A DNA stretch of 64,000 nucleotides from G964020105 sp964020105 (GCA_964020105.1 OZ026535.1:62001-126000); one strand, 5' to 3'. Shown: positions 47,827-59,123, counted from the first letter of the stretch. A program made the numbers and translations. Notes: generated from the sequence alone by a model not told the origin.

Positions 47827-49347
47827 ATGTCTTACAATAATGATAGTAAAGGTTTTAAAACTAATATAGGTGCTCTTCTGGCGGCTGTTGGCTCTGCTGT
47901 TGGCATAGGTAATATTTGGAGATTTCCTTATAAGATGGGGACAGAGGGGGGATCTTTATTTTTAATTGTGTATGTTAGTGTAATTTTACTTGTTTGCTTA
48001 CCTTTATTAATTTCAGAATTTGTCATTGGAAGGGCTGGTAAAGATTCTAATATTAAGGCATTTAAGAATCTTAGACCTAAGACTTCTTGGTGGGTTATTG
48101 GTTTTTTGGGGACTCTTACTGCCATTTTAATACTTTGTTTTTACAATTTAGTTGGTGGATGGGTTCTTTATTATGTTTTTTCTAGTGTTGCTAAGGATAT
48201 GAGCTCATCTGTCGATTTTGCTGCATATTTTGGAGAGTTTGTAAGCGATGCTTATACACCTATAATATTTTTAGGTATATTTACATTTTTAACTGCTGTG
48301 ACCATATTAAGAGGTGTGCAGAAAGGAATTGAAAAAGCTAATATATTTTTATTACCTTTATTTGGTTTGTTTTTGGTAGTTTTAACGGCATATACATTTA
48401 CATTACCTAATACTGCGCAGGCTATGCGTTATATATTTGTACCTAATTTTTCTTTACTTACTAAAACAACTTTTATTTCCGCATTGGCGCAAGCTTTTTT
48501 CTCGGTTAGCCTGGGAATGGGGGTTATGATTCTTTATGGTAGTTACATACCAAAATCTGCTAATTTAGTACAAAACGCTCTAAGAACCACTTTAATTTCA
48601 GCAGTTTTATTTGCAATAATCTCTTCTGTGTTTGTATTTAACATAATTTTTGCGTATGGATTAGATTTTTCTGCTGGTCCAAAATTACTATTTATGGTGT
48701 TACCAAAAGCTTTTGCTGAAATGCCATTTGGCAATATTATATCACCAGTATTTTTTGTATTAGTTTTTGTAGCTGCTTTTACTTCTGCTATAAGTTTATT
48801 TGAAGTGGCGACTGCTTTTTTAATTTCTCATGCTAAAATTGCTAGAACACAGGCAGTGTTGTTGGTGAGTATATTAGTTATGGTGGTTGGTAGTTTATCT
48901 TCTTTATCAATTAGTGGACATTTGGGAGGGTATTCTGTGTCTAGGTTATCACTAGCAGTATTTTCTGTAATAATGATTATAGTGCTTGGATTGCTTTATA
49001 AGCCAATGGTTAAATATTTTACAGATAATTACTCTGGTAATCATAATAAGGCTAAGAAAGACACGATATTTACTATGTTTTTACTAACTGCGATTGGTTA
49101 TTTTTTGTATAAATTCAATGCTACTAAGGGTGTTTTTGATATTTTAGATACTACAACTGAACAATTGGGTATGCCGATTACCGCATTTTTTACTGCTGTT
49201 TTTGTTGGAATTGCGATGGAAAAAGCAACATTAACAAAAGAGTTAAGTATATCTGCCGACAGACTTCCTTACAAAGCTTATATATTTTTTAATAAGTATG
49301 TAATTCCAGCTGTTATTTTAGTTATTATGTTTCATACATTTTATTAA
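47827..49347 (+). CDS. Sodium-dependent transporter, SNF/NSS family
   Basis: An inner-membrane Na+-coupled symporter, probably for amino acids (LeuT/TnaT relatives). The 506 residues have about twelve hydrophobic segments and the family's first helix signature AAVGSAVGIGNIWRFPYKMGTEGG, with the unwound Gly region that binds Na+ and substrate. Helix 6 (FFSVSLGMGVMILYGSY) also matches the substrate site. I start it at ATG 47827, with GGAGGAAGC directly before it, rather than the upstream in-frame codon at 47794. A consensus promoter and a 12-bp palindrome lie upstream. Import of host amino acids would fit a symbiont. alaX follows 18 bases later. Confidence 0.93.
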   Translation: MSYNNDSKGFKTNIGALLAAVGSAVGIGNIWRFPYKMGTEGGSLFLIVYVSVILLVCLPLLISEFVIGRAGKDSNIKAFKNLRPKTSWWVIGFLGTLTAILILCFYNLVGGWVLYYVFSSVAKDMSSSVDFAAYFGEFVSDAYTPIIFLGIFTFLTAVTILRGVQKGIEKANIFLLPLFGLFLVVLTAYTFTLPNTAQAMRYIFVPNFSLLTKTTFISALAQAFFSVSLGMGVMILYGSYIPKSANLVQNALRTTLISAVLFAIISSVFVFNIIFAYGLDFSAGPKLLFMVLPKAFAEMPFGNIISPVFFVLVFVAAFTSAISLFEVATAFLISHAKIARTQAVLLVSILVMVVGSLSSLSISGHLGGYSVSRLSLAVFSVIMIIVLGLLYKPMVKYFTDNYSGNHNKAKKDTIFTMFLLTAIGYFLYKFNATKGVFDILDTTTEQLGMPITAFFTAVFVGIAMEKATLTKELSISADRLPYKAYIFFNKYVIPAVILVIMFHTFY

Positions 49348-49365
49348 GATAATTAGGTATGAAAA

Positions 49366-50091
49366 ATGGAAAGAAGTCTAAAATACATGAAAGAGCAGTT
49401 TTTATACTTAGATAGAGCGACAGTTGTTGAGATTGTTGATATAGAAGAAGCTGATAGTATCGTAATTTTAGATTCTACCATTTTTTATCCTAAAGGTGGT
49501 GGTCAGCCAGCGGACGTTGGTATTATATTTAATGATAATGCAACTTTTAAAGTCCATGATGTTAGAATCCAGGATGGACTTGTTAAACATTTTGGTCATT
49601 TTATGGAGAGAAAATTTGTAACTGGTGATTCTGTTGAAGTAAAAATAGAGCAAGATATAAGATTACTGCATTCAAGAATACATACAGCGGGGCATCTGAT
49701 AGATGAGGCAGTGTTAATGCTTGGTTATAGTCATTTAGTGCCAACAAAAGGTTATCATTATCCAGAGGGGCCTTCAGTTGAATATATGGGTAATATTGAG
49801 GGTGATATTAACTTATTATCGGTAAATTTAGAGAAGAAGATAAATGAGTTAGTTAAAACTAATTTTATAGTAAAGTCTTTTTTTGCTAATAAAGAAGAAC
49901 TTGTAACATATTGTCATAATATTCCTGAGGATTTGGTAGAAGACAAACCCATAAGAGTTGTTATAGTTTTTGGTGATAAAGGTATTCCTTGCGGAGGAAC
50001 TCACGTGGAGAGGTTGGGAGAGATTGGCACTGTAACTATCAGAAAGATTACAGCAAAGAAAGGGATAATTAAAATTTCTTATTCTTTGTAG
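49366..50091 (+). CDS. alaX: Free-standing alanyl-tRNA editing protein AlaX
   Basis: AlaX hydrolyses Ser- or Gly-mischarged tRNA-Ala in trans and so prevents mistranslation. The 241 residues resemble the editing half of AlaRS: an N-terminal beta domain (TIFYPKGGGQPAD), the Zn-binding HxxxH in HSRIHTAGHLID, and the second Zn pair in CGGTHVERLGEIG. The N-terminal Gly-rich-loop domain is present, as in medium-length AlaX-M types. An in-frame ATG at 49387 is an alternative start. The gene is 18 bases after the SNF transporter and 123 bases before the convergent tRNA-Ser gene. Confidence 0.9.
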   Translation: MERSLKYMKEQFLYLDRATVVEIVDIEEADSIVILDSTIFYPKGGGQPADVGIIFNDNATFKVHDVRIQDGLVKHFGHFMERKFVTGDSVEVKIEQDIRLLHSRIHTAGHLIDEAVLMLGYSHLVPTKGYHYPEGPSVEYMGNIEGDINLLSVNLEKKINELVKTNFIVKSFFANKEELVTYCHNIPEDLVEDKPIRVVIVFGDKGIPCGGTHVERLGEIGTVTIRKITAKKGIIKISYSL

Positions 50092-50213
50092 TTTATTTAA
50101 CCTATAGATATACTTTTTATATTTAAGTAGTAGAGAAAGGTTGATTTTTCGTTGTAGGATTTTCATGTAGAGGTGAAGAGATGGAGAACGGATAAATTGA
50201 TTATAATAAGAGC

Positions 50214-50301
50214 TGGCGGGTAGAGAGGGATTCGAACCCCCGAAGGTGTTACCCTCGCCGGTTTTCAAGACCAGTGCTTTCAACCGCTCAGCCATCTACC
50301 C
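50214..50301 (-). tRNA. tRNA-Ser (UGA), CCA encoded
   Basis: On the minus strand the sequence folds into a full cloverleaf: acceptor GGGTAGA/TCTACCC, a D-arm with TGGCTGAGCGG, anticodon TGA within CTTGAAA, a long class II variable arm (CGAGGG...CTTCG) and a T-arm with GGTTCGAATCC. The discriminator is G and the 3' CCA is genomically encoded. The long variable arm and TGA anticodon define it as a serine tRNA. Confidence 0.97.
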
Positions 50302-50328
50302 AATAGTGATTTTATATAAACAGATCAT

Positions 50329-52326
50329 TTATTGCAATAAAAATTTTAAATAATTGTCATTTGCTGAGTTTATACGAAGATTATTATCCTTAATATGAAT
50401 TGTGGTTGCACCATTTTTATTTAGAAAAGCAGTATCTATTGTTAGACCAACTTTACATTTATAGGGGGCATTAAGATTTCTAAGTATAATAATATCCACA
50501 TAGCCGCAGTCATCAGCATAGGTGCTTATTTTGTCAGAAATACTTATTAGAATATTGTTAATTTTGCCGACACAGTGCGAATCCTCGCATATAAACCCTG
50601 GATTATTATTTAGTGAGTAAGGAGATAATAGTTTTGGATTCTTAATCCAAACAGATTTTATAAAACCATCAGATTTTTCTGAAAAAACGTACTGATTGTT
50701 AATTTTAATAGCTATGGCTTTGGCGTTTTTATCTATAAGGAGATCGGGATAAGGTTTAATTAAGAAATAATAAGCCATAGTGGCAATAAAAGAGGCAAGA
50801 AAAATATAGGAATATTTATTTTTAATGATTACAAAAAATAGATAAGAAATAGAGGTTAATAATAATAATTCAGCAGAGAAGAAGTCTGTGTATAGGGTAG
50901 AGAAACTAAGATTAGCAAAGTAATCAGCAATTTTAAGTATAATTTTCATACCGAACTCACTAATTAACAAAAAATATTTTCCGATAAAAATTGGGAAGAT
51001 GAAGTATATAATAATAGGTAGCATCACAGCAAAAGAAAATATGGGAGATACTAATATATTTGGTAGTATGCCCATAAGTGGTATGCTACCAAAGAAAAAA
51101 GCCAATATTGGAGCTATGGTGATTTCCACACATAGTGTTGCTAGCATACTAAAAATGATGTAAAAAAATATTTTATATAATAAATTTTTTTTAGAGAGTT
51201 TAAATAGTTTTTGGATTATTTTAAGATTCCAAAATATAATCAAATTAAAAGTTGCAAAAAAAGACAAGAGAAAACTAGCAGAAAAGATGGAGTATGGGGC
51301 AAAAATTAGGATTAGTAAGGCTGCAAGGAATAGACTATTTAAAGATATGGCTTTAAAATTAAAAATAATAGCTAAGAGAAAACCTATACTCATAATGATA
51401 GCTCTGAAGGCAGGAGTATGATTGCCAATCATGAATATATAAAATAGCAATATTATAATTGTAAAGATACTAGCAATTTTTTTATTATCGTACCTAAGAG
51501 AGATAGCTGGTATAGTGCTTAATAAGAAGCGTAAACTAATAAATATGAAGGCAGAGATAAGACTAATGTGATAACCTGACACTGATATAAAGTGTGATAA
51601 AGCTGATTTTCGAAGGTTTTCCAGTGATTCTTTTGGTAAAAATTGATATTCTGCTAATGATAGGGCGATCAAAAATGGAGAGATATCAGATGTTGTATGT
51701 TTTTTTATGCCATTTTTTAAGTTATTTTTGAATGAAGATAGTATATTATTAAAAAAGGTATTGTTAGAAGTATTGATATTTTCAATAATATCAGGATTGC
51801 CTATGATAAAGCCGGAGGCTCCTATTGATTTAGTGAAGGAATTTTTTTGAAAATTGAAACCAAAAGGGATAAGTGGAGAAGAAGGAGGATATAAAGAGGC
51901 ATTAGTATGGATAATGTCACCTATATTAAATTGATAGTTGCCATTGTAGGTTAATCTAACGGATGATGGTGTTTTATTATGATATAACTTGCTGATAACT
52001 AAATTATTTAGATATATGTAGTTTTTATTATCATAGTTTGATTTTTCAAGTTTATAAATTTCGCCGTAAAGATAGATCATAGATAGGTCATCTTGCAGAA
52101 GAATGGTTTTATTTGTATATTGAGAGAAATAGGCTATCAAAATGGCAGAATAATAAAAACAGAGTAAAAAAAAAGCAACAGAGGTTCTAAATTTTTTTAT
52201 ACAGGAAAGTAAAATTATTAGAATGAGAGGGGAGAGAATAACAGAAAGGGTAAAGAGGTCACTTAGGAAGAGGAAATAGGAAAGGAGACCAAAAATATAA
52301 GAGATAACAGAGAATATAAATAACAT
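50329..52326 (-). CDS. comEC: ComEC/Rec2 family DNA-uptake channel
   Basis: A polytopic inner-membrane protein of the competence family that passes single-stranded DNA into the cytoplasm. The 665 residues have an N-terminal membrane hairpin with an extracytoplasmic OB-like domain (DUF4131, about 30-180). The ComEC core of about eight helices follows, starting with ALSHFISVSGYHISLI (family HxxxxSGxH) and continuing with GNHTPAFRAIIM. The C-terminus is a soluble tail with paired Cys (CEDSHC, CGYVD, CKVG) and not the metallo-beta-lactamase domain of Bacillus ComEC; this form is usual in alphaproteobacteria. An AGGTGA site precedes the ATG. It is coupled to the SRPBCC gene 4 bases upstream. Confidence 0.9.
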   Translation of the reverse strand: MLFIFSVISYIFGLLSYFLFLSDLFTLSVILSPLILIILLSCIKKFRTSVAFFLLCFYYSAILIAYFSQYTNKTILLQDDLSMIYLYGEIYKLEKSNYDNKNYIYLNNLVISKLYHNKTPSSVRLTYNGNYQFNIGDIIHTNASLYPPSSPLIPFGFNFQKNSFTKSIGASGFIIGNPDIIENINTSNNTFFNNILSSFKNNLKNGIKKHTTSDISPFLIALSLAEYQFLPKESLENLRKSALSHFISVSGYHISLISAFIFISLRFLLSTIPAISLRYDNKKIASIFTIIILLFYIFMIGNHTPAFRAIIMSIGFLLAIIFNFKAISLNSLFLAALLILIFAPYSIFSASFLLSFFATFNLIIFWNLKIIQKLFKLSKKNLLYKIFFYIIFSMLATLCVEITIAPILAFFFGSIPLMGILPNILVSPIFSFAVMLPIIIYFIFPIFIGKYFLLISEFGMKIILKIADYFANLSFSTLYTDFFSAELLLLTSISYLFFVIIKNKYSYIFLASFIATMAYYFLIKPYPDLLIDKNAKAIAIKINNQYVFSEKSDGFIKSVWIKNPKLLSPYSLNNNPGFICEDSHCVGKINNILISISDKISTYADDCGYVDIIILRNLNAPYKCKVGLTIDTAFLNKNGATTIHIKDNNLRINSANDNYLKFLLQ

Positions 52327-52330
52327 TCAC

Positions 52331-52819
52331 CTAGCTATTTTGTAATAGGGCTGAGGAGATGTGTTTATATTCTTTTCTAAAGTTTTTGACAAATTTTTTA
52401 ACATCTCTTTTATTTAGTAGATACTTATTCATAAAATCTTTAAATTGAGATTGAGGGAGAGATTGTTTTCTAATCATAAGTTTAAAGTCATTAGAATCGG
52501 TAGGATTTATTAACATAAATGACCAAATTTCGCCTTTAGAATCATTATGATTGCAGTTAATAGATATTTTAAAGAGTGTAGAGTATTTATCTTCAATGAC
52601 GGTGACGTGGGGAAAAGGGTCATTAATTTTTTCAAATTTTTGCCACCAATCTTTAAAGAACTCTATATCGGTTATTATGTTCCAGGTGATAGAGGGATCA
52701 AGTATTTTAATTTTCTCGAAACTATAAGATTCTTTATACAGATAGACAGATAAAAGATTAAATGCAATAAAAAACATTATACAAATAAAGATGATAATTT
52801 GTGAGATGGTGATAAGCAT
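52331..52819 (-). CDS. Membrane-anchored SRPBCC-like protein of unknown function
   Basis: A 162-residue protein with one N-terminal hydrophobic helix (about 2-27) and a C-terminal domain that resembles the START/SRPBCC ligand-binding fold. The opening of that domain, ILDPSITWNIITDIEFFKDWW, follows the family pattern (V/A)xxVWxxItDxxxxxxW. The rest is basic and ends in helices. The ligand is unknown. Its stop lies 4 bases before comEC, so both are probably co-transcribed. A role in DNA uptake is not implied by sequence. Confidence 0.65.
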   Translation of the reverse strand: MLITISQIIIFICIMFFIAFNLLSVYLYKESYSFEKIKILDPSITWNIITDIEFFKDWWQKFEKINDPFPHVTVIEDKYSTLFKISINCNHNDSKGEIWSFMLINPTDSNDFKLMIRKQSLPQSQFKDFMNKYLLNKRDVKKFVKNFRKEYKHISSALLQNS

Positions 52820-53732
52820 AATTTAAAATTCTCCAGAAGGTATCAACTTGAAAATACAAACAATATGATATAGGCTAGCATGATAAGAATAAATTTTCTA
52901 GTAAATTTTTGACAATAGGAATTTGTTATGTTTTGCAGAGTGATAAAAATTGTTTAAATATGGTGTTTAGTAGGGAAGGGGAGTATTGATAAAGTTTATA
53001 TAAAAAAGAGTTGACAAGGGAGTAATAAAATTATAGTCTTCTTTAAGTTGGTTATAAGAAGCTTACTTTAAATAAGTGGCGTATACTTTGGTGGGGAATT
53101 TTTTATGTCTTTAATTATCAGAAACATAAAAAAAGTAATCCATCTTGATCTGAAACAATAAAATTAAGCCCTACACAAGCTTAATTATTGCCTAATATCA
53201 AAATAAGGTATAAAGTAATCCAACTTAGTGTGACCGAAAGTTAAATTATGTGAATACAATGTACCCTGTTGAGATTAATAAAATCCTTAACAGCAAGTAT
53301 GTTGATTCGGAAAAAATTATAAAGAAAAAGAGAGATCAAAATAACTGAAGAAGTTAAAAAGTTTAATTTTTGGTGACAATTAAAAATTAATATCAAAAAC
53401 TACAAATTTTTTATCTTTTGCAACGTTATTAACGTAAAAGTATCTGATTGGATAAACTTATATGTTTAATTAGAATCTGCTTCTTATACGTAAAAAAAAT
53501 TAGTACAAATGCTTATGAATTATTAGTTTTGTAGAGCTAATGAAATTAATTGATGCATGAAATATAACATCAAGTGATAAAAATTGCTTTGAAGATTAAC
53601 TAATTTATTAGTGTTCCTAATGAAATGTATGAGAAAAAAGAAAATAATTGGAAATTAAAGTAACTAGTAAGATAGGTATTACAAAATTTAGTAAGGTTTT
53701 GAAATGATAAAAAAAGTAGTGAAAGATAATAT
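52820..53732. other. Gene-free leader region upstream of 23S rRNA, no 16S gene
   Basis: About 900 AT-rich bases with no intact gene. TTGACA at 53011 with TATAGT 15 bases later is a poor promoter candidate. Two related stretches (AAAGTAATCCA near 53130 and 53215) and a 29-codon plus-strand frame (53259-53348, VEINKILNSKYV...) may be remnants. No tRNA or 16S sequence is visible, so the 23S gene is separated from 16S as in Rickettsiales. Confidence 0.5.
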
Positions 53733-53756
53733 ATTAATAATTATCACCGAGCATGC
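53733..53756 (+). repeat. 5' arm of the 23S rRNA processing stem
   Basis: The 24 bases 53733-53756 are the exact inverse complement of 56500-56523, enclosing the 23S gene. Such stems are the RNase III substrates that release pre-23S rRNA. Confidence 0.88.
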
Positions 53757-56499
<2,743 letters not shown>

Positions 56500-56523
56500 G
56501 CATGCTCGGTGATAATTATTAAT
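56500..56523 (+). repeat. 3' arm of the 23S rRNA processing stem
   Basis: Exact inverse complement of 53733-53756 (24 bp). Together they bring the two ends of the 23S gene into one perfect helix for RNase III processing. Confidence 0.88.
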
Positions 56524-56816
56524 TGTGTTATGGATGATTTATTGTGATATATACAAAAGTAGATATAGAAATGATGATATTTGTAGGATGGTAATAATGG
56601 AGCCAGATATTTATAGGAATATGGATAGTATTTAGATTTAATATAGTTGTATAGAGATATATGATAGAAGAATTTAGATAGGCAAAAGCGAAACTTTTTA
56701 ATTTTTCAGGGTATATAAGTTGATTTACTATAAGTTTAGAGAAGGCTGATAGTAGATTATAAAGATAGTACAATGTTTTGATTAATTTTTTTCTTTATAG
56801 TTTTATTTCGATGTTA
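56524..56816. other. 23S-5S spacer
   Basis: About 290 AT-rich bases without a tRNA or ORF that looks real. It leads into the 5S transcription unit, whose own leader begins near 56817. Confidence 0.5.
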
Positions 56817-56887
56817 CTGTAGATGGTCTGTTGAAGCAATTAAGCGTGGGCAGAGTATGTAGAGTAAGAGGTTTAAATTTTCTATCT

Positions 56888-57013
56888 AGTAGGCTTGGTG
56901 ATTATAGCAAAGGTGCAACACTTGAAACCATTCCGAACTCAGCGGTGAAACCCTTTAGCGCCGATGGTACTGCATCTTAAGGTGCGGAAGAGAAGGTCGT
57001 TGCCAGGCCTACT
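56888..57013 (+). rRNA. rrf: 5S ribosomal RNA
   Basis: About 120 bases with the 5S fold. Helix I is TAGGCTTGG/CCAGGCCTA and helix II is GCAAAGG/CCTTT-A-GC with the conserved bulged A. Loop C is CCATTCCGAACTC, loop E has GCCGATGGTA, and the helix IV hairpin is TGCATC-TTAA-GGTGCG. It is flanked by extra pairing bases that extend helix I, and followed by a hairpin terminator. Ends are approximate. Confidence 0.95.
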
Positions 57014-57086
57014 AGGTAGAAAGGCTATGTTATAATTAAGCATAGGAAAGATGGACTGTTGATATTCACATAGGTTAAAATGTGTG

Positions 57087-57136
57087 CCCTTTATATTTAG
57101 TGATAAGATACATCATTAAATATAAAGGGTTTTTTG
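57087..57136 (+). terminator. Intrinsic terminator of the 23S-5S unit
   Basis: CCCTTTATATTTA (57087-57099) pairs perfectly with 57117-57129, extended inward by 4 more pairs with one wobble. The hairpin is followed by TTTTTTG and more T. Confidence 0.88.
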
Positions 57137-57297
57137 TTTTTTGTGCTACTTATGAGAGCAAGAGGTAGTTAAAATTTGAGATAAAAATAGATGATTAAAA
57201 GATATGAAGTTTTTTTGTTGTAAATTTTAATAGTAGGTAGTTTGTTGAAGTAAAGCATGGTAAGAGTAAGTAGAGTAAGAGGTTTAGGATTTCTATG

Positions 57298-57436
57298 CAG
57301 GAGGGTTTGATGATTATAGCAAAGGAGCAACAGATGGGAGCATTGGGAGCTTTCAGAAGTGAACCCCTTTAGCAGTGAAGGGGGGGGTGTGTAGTGCATC
57401 TTAAGGTGCAACAAGAGAAGGTCGTTGCCAGGCCTA
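57298..57436 (+). pseudogene. Diverged 5S rRNA-like copy 1
   Basis: A 5S-derived sequence. ATGATTATAGCAAAGG and the 3' part from GCATCTTAAGGTGC to GGCCTACTAG match the intact 5S. The middle differs: loop C and helix III are replaced by GGGAGC-ATTGGGA-GCTTTC, which can form its own 6-bp hairpin, and a G8 tract follows. The 5' strand of helix I no longer pairs with the 3' strand, so it cannot be a standard 5S. Helices II and IV can still form. It contains CAGAAGTGAA, closer to the general 5S consensus than the intact copy (CAGCGGTGAA). Confidence 0.75.
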
Positions 57437-57511
57437 CTAGGTAGAAAGGCTATGTTATAATTAAGCATAGGAAAGATGGACTGTTGATATTCACATAGGT
57501 TAAAATGTGTG

Positions 57512-57560
57512 CCCTTTATATTTAGTGATAAGATGCATCATTAAATATAAGGGTTTTTTT
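57512..57560 (+). terminator. Slightly damaged copy of the 5S terminator
   Basis: A copy of the terminator at 57087-57136 in which the right arm has lost one A (TATAAGGG), leaving a mismatch or bulge in an otherwise long stem followed by T7. Confidence 0.6.
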
Positions 57561-57696
57561 GTTTTTTGTGCTACTTATGAGAGCAAGAGGTAGTTAAAAT
57601 TTGAGATAAAAATAGATGATTAAAAGATATGAAGTTTTTTTGTTGATGGTAAAGCATGTTAAGAGTAAGTAGAGTAAGAGGTTTAGGATTTCTATG

Positions 57697-57824
57697 CAGG
57701 AGGGTTTGATGATTATAGCAAAGGAGCAACAGATGGGAGCATTGGGAGCTTTCAGAAGTGAACCCCTTTAGCAGTGAAGGGGGGCTGTAGTGCATCTTAA
57801 GGTGCAACAAGAGAAGGTCGTTGC
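57697..57824 (+). pseudogene. Diverged 5S rRNA-like copy 2, 3'-truncated
   Basis: Almost identical to the copy at 57298-57436 but with the G-tract shortened, so that the copies differ there by 3 bases, and cut off at GTCGTTGC just before the 3' strand of helix I, where unrelated sequence begins. No terminator copy follows. It is therefore a partial third unit. Confidence 0.75.
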
Positions 57825-57999
57825 ATATCAAATACTTTTTTAGGGTTAAGCTTATTATTAATTCTTATGAGGTTTTGTAATATTTTCATAAACGCTTGGA
57901 TAGGGCTTCCTCGTGCTTTAATTTAAATGTTGGAGGATTGTATAGGTTCTCTCCATTTTGATACTTTCTTAGGCGTAGGAGTTGAGAGGATTATTAAGT
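57825..57999 (-). other. Possible remnant of an unidentified gene
   Basis: On the minus strand, from about 57985 to the edge of the truncated 5S copy, one frame runs about 50 codons with a single stop. It has protein-like composition (for example PKKVSKWREPIQSSN, then RGSPIQAFMKILQ). I do not recognise it. It ends by running into the 5S-like copy, which suggests that the 5S duplication is joined to a broken gene. Confidence 0.3.
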
Positions 58000-58247
58000 T
58001 GGAAAGTAAAAACTTTTAAGTGGAGAATAGCCTTTTCTTCTTAATAATTTCAGGACGCTCTGAGGTGAAATTTTTAGCCTATTTACGATCTAATTATTTA
58101 GAAATAGAAGAACATATCATTAACTAACTAGCCTCTTTAACATACATGAAATGCCATATTTGCTTGTTATGGAATGATTTGTTCTTCTATGATTTCTAAA
58201 CACTTTACTAGTTATTTGTAAGATTTAGCAATTAAAGTAACTTTCAT
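58000..58247 (-). pseudogene. rlmN: Decayed duplicate of the 5' end of rlmN
   Basis: Read on the minus strand from an ATG at 58247, the translation begins MKVTLIAKSYK, stop, LVKCLEIIEEQ and stays colinear with RlmN (MKINLIGKTYEELIECLEAMGEK at 42753-43847) for about 75 codons without a frameshift. At least seven in-frame stops interrupt it. Other matching parts are QANMAFHV for KQVWHFIYV and KFHLRAS for MFTLERP. The flanking bases before the ATG also match those of the intact gene, so promoter-proximal sequence was copied too. Similarity becomes weak below about 58010. It is non-functional as a protein. Confidence 0.88.
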
Positions 58248-58717
58248 TTTTTAATCTAATCAACGTAATCTTTACACTGTAATTTCACTAAAGTAAAAAA
58301 CTATGCCAGCAACATATAGTATAATTGATTAAATAACTATAGTAATAAATAATAACACTATAATTAGCAAGATAAGACACAACTGTATTGGCTATCCTTA
58401 AATACTATCCGTAGATACTTCTTATAAAATATAGAAATAGTATTAGTTTAGGGATGATAAGCTTGTTATAAAATCACTTGCATTGACTTTGAAATGCAAA
58501 TTAGAATAAAAAAAGTAAACAAAGCTTAAGAATCTACATTTTTGATTGTATACTGAAATAATAAGGAAAGCATAAAATATTTGAAAAATGGCAATAGTTT
58601 TGCTAACATATGCTAGAATGTGTAAAGATGTGTTTGGGATTTATAAAAATTAAAGATTAATGATGGCTTTTTTAGATTAGGTAATACAAAGGTGATATGT
58701 ACTATAAGATATAAAAA
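58248..58717. other. AT-rich spacer without recognised gene
   Basis: About 470 bases with dense stops in all frames; I see no RNA gene, repeat or protein remnant I can name beyond the 5' flank shared with rlmN. Confidence 0.4.
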
Positions 58718-58911
58718 ATGTCAAGTATGTCAAGTTATAGTGAAAATATACAAAAACACAGAAGATATATTGTTTTTTTTACTTAACAGCATTATTTATC
58801 TACTTTGGGATTAAGTTTTTTGATGCTGAGGGAAAGGGTATAGATTTAGAAAATCAGTATTTTTTTTATTATAGAATAGATCTAACTGAAAAATTATGTA
58901 ATAGACAATAA
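58718..58911 (+). pseudogene. Small membrane protein gene split by a frameshift in a T8 tract
   Basis: From ATG 58718 the frame codes about 21 residues (MSSMSSYSENIQKHRRYIVFF) and then hits a stop directly after eight T (58773-58780). If one T is added, the frame continues for 43 codons to TAA at 58909-58911. That gives a 64-residue protein with a hydrophobic helix across the junction (YIVFFYLTALFIYFGIKFF) and a charged tail. The coherent second half suggests a real gene that lost one T, or one rescued by polymerase slippage on the T-run. No family is recognised and the RBS is weak. Confidence 0.5.
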
Positions 58912-59123
58912 AAAAAAAGGATACGTGCTCGTGTTTATAACAATCAGTATGATTAAGAAACATTAAATAATAAAAACACGTGTATTTAAAAATTGATAAT
59001 TATAACAAGCATAATTAACCTATCATTTTCTCCAGAAAAATCATGAAGTAGTTCAGATTGGGTATTCTAAATTTCAAGATAACAATATTTTGATATATGG
59101 TTGCAGTATAACAAAGGGATATA

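Larger units (their letters stand above)
56817..57835 (+). repeat. Tandem array of three 5S rRNA units (one intact, two diverged)
   Basis: A unit of about 400-425 bases, made of a leader, 5S-like body, tail and hairpin terminator, occurs first with the intact 5S. It recurs from about 57233 and, in part, from about 57640. Spacing between copies 1 and 2 of the tail, and between 2 and 3 at the GTGCTACTTATGAG stretch, is 425 bases; between bodies 2 and 3 it is 399 bases because of a 26-base deletion. Tail and terminator of copies 1 and 2 are nearly identical, whereas the 5S bodies of copies 2 and 3 differ strongly from copy 1 but hardly from each other. Confidence 0.85.

Noticed and set aside
49849..50295. 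Minus-strand ORF of 148 codons beginning MAERLKALVLKTG
   Set aside because: It starts inside the tRNA-Ser gene and runs antisense through alaX; such translations of tRNA-Ser are well-known false ORFs.
53011..53037. TTGACA...TATAGT as the rRNA promoter
   Set aside because: The spacer is only 15 bases and the pair lies about 700 bases before the 23S gene; kept only as a weak note.
57130..57835. CRISPR-like or insertion-sequence explanation of the direct repeats
   Set aside because: Unit length, 5S similarity and terminators show a 5S duplication; there are no short regular repeats, transposase or terminal inverted repeats.
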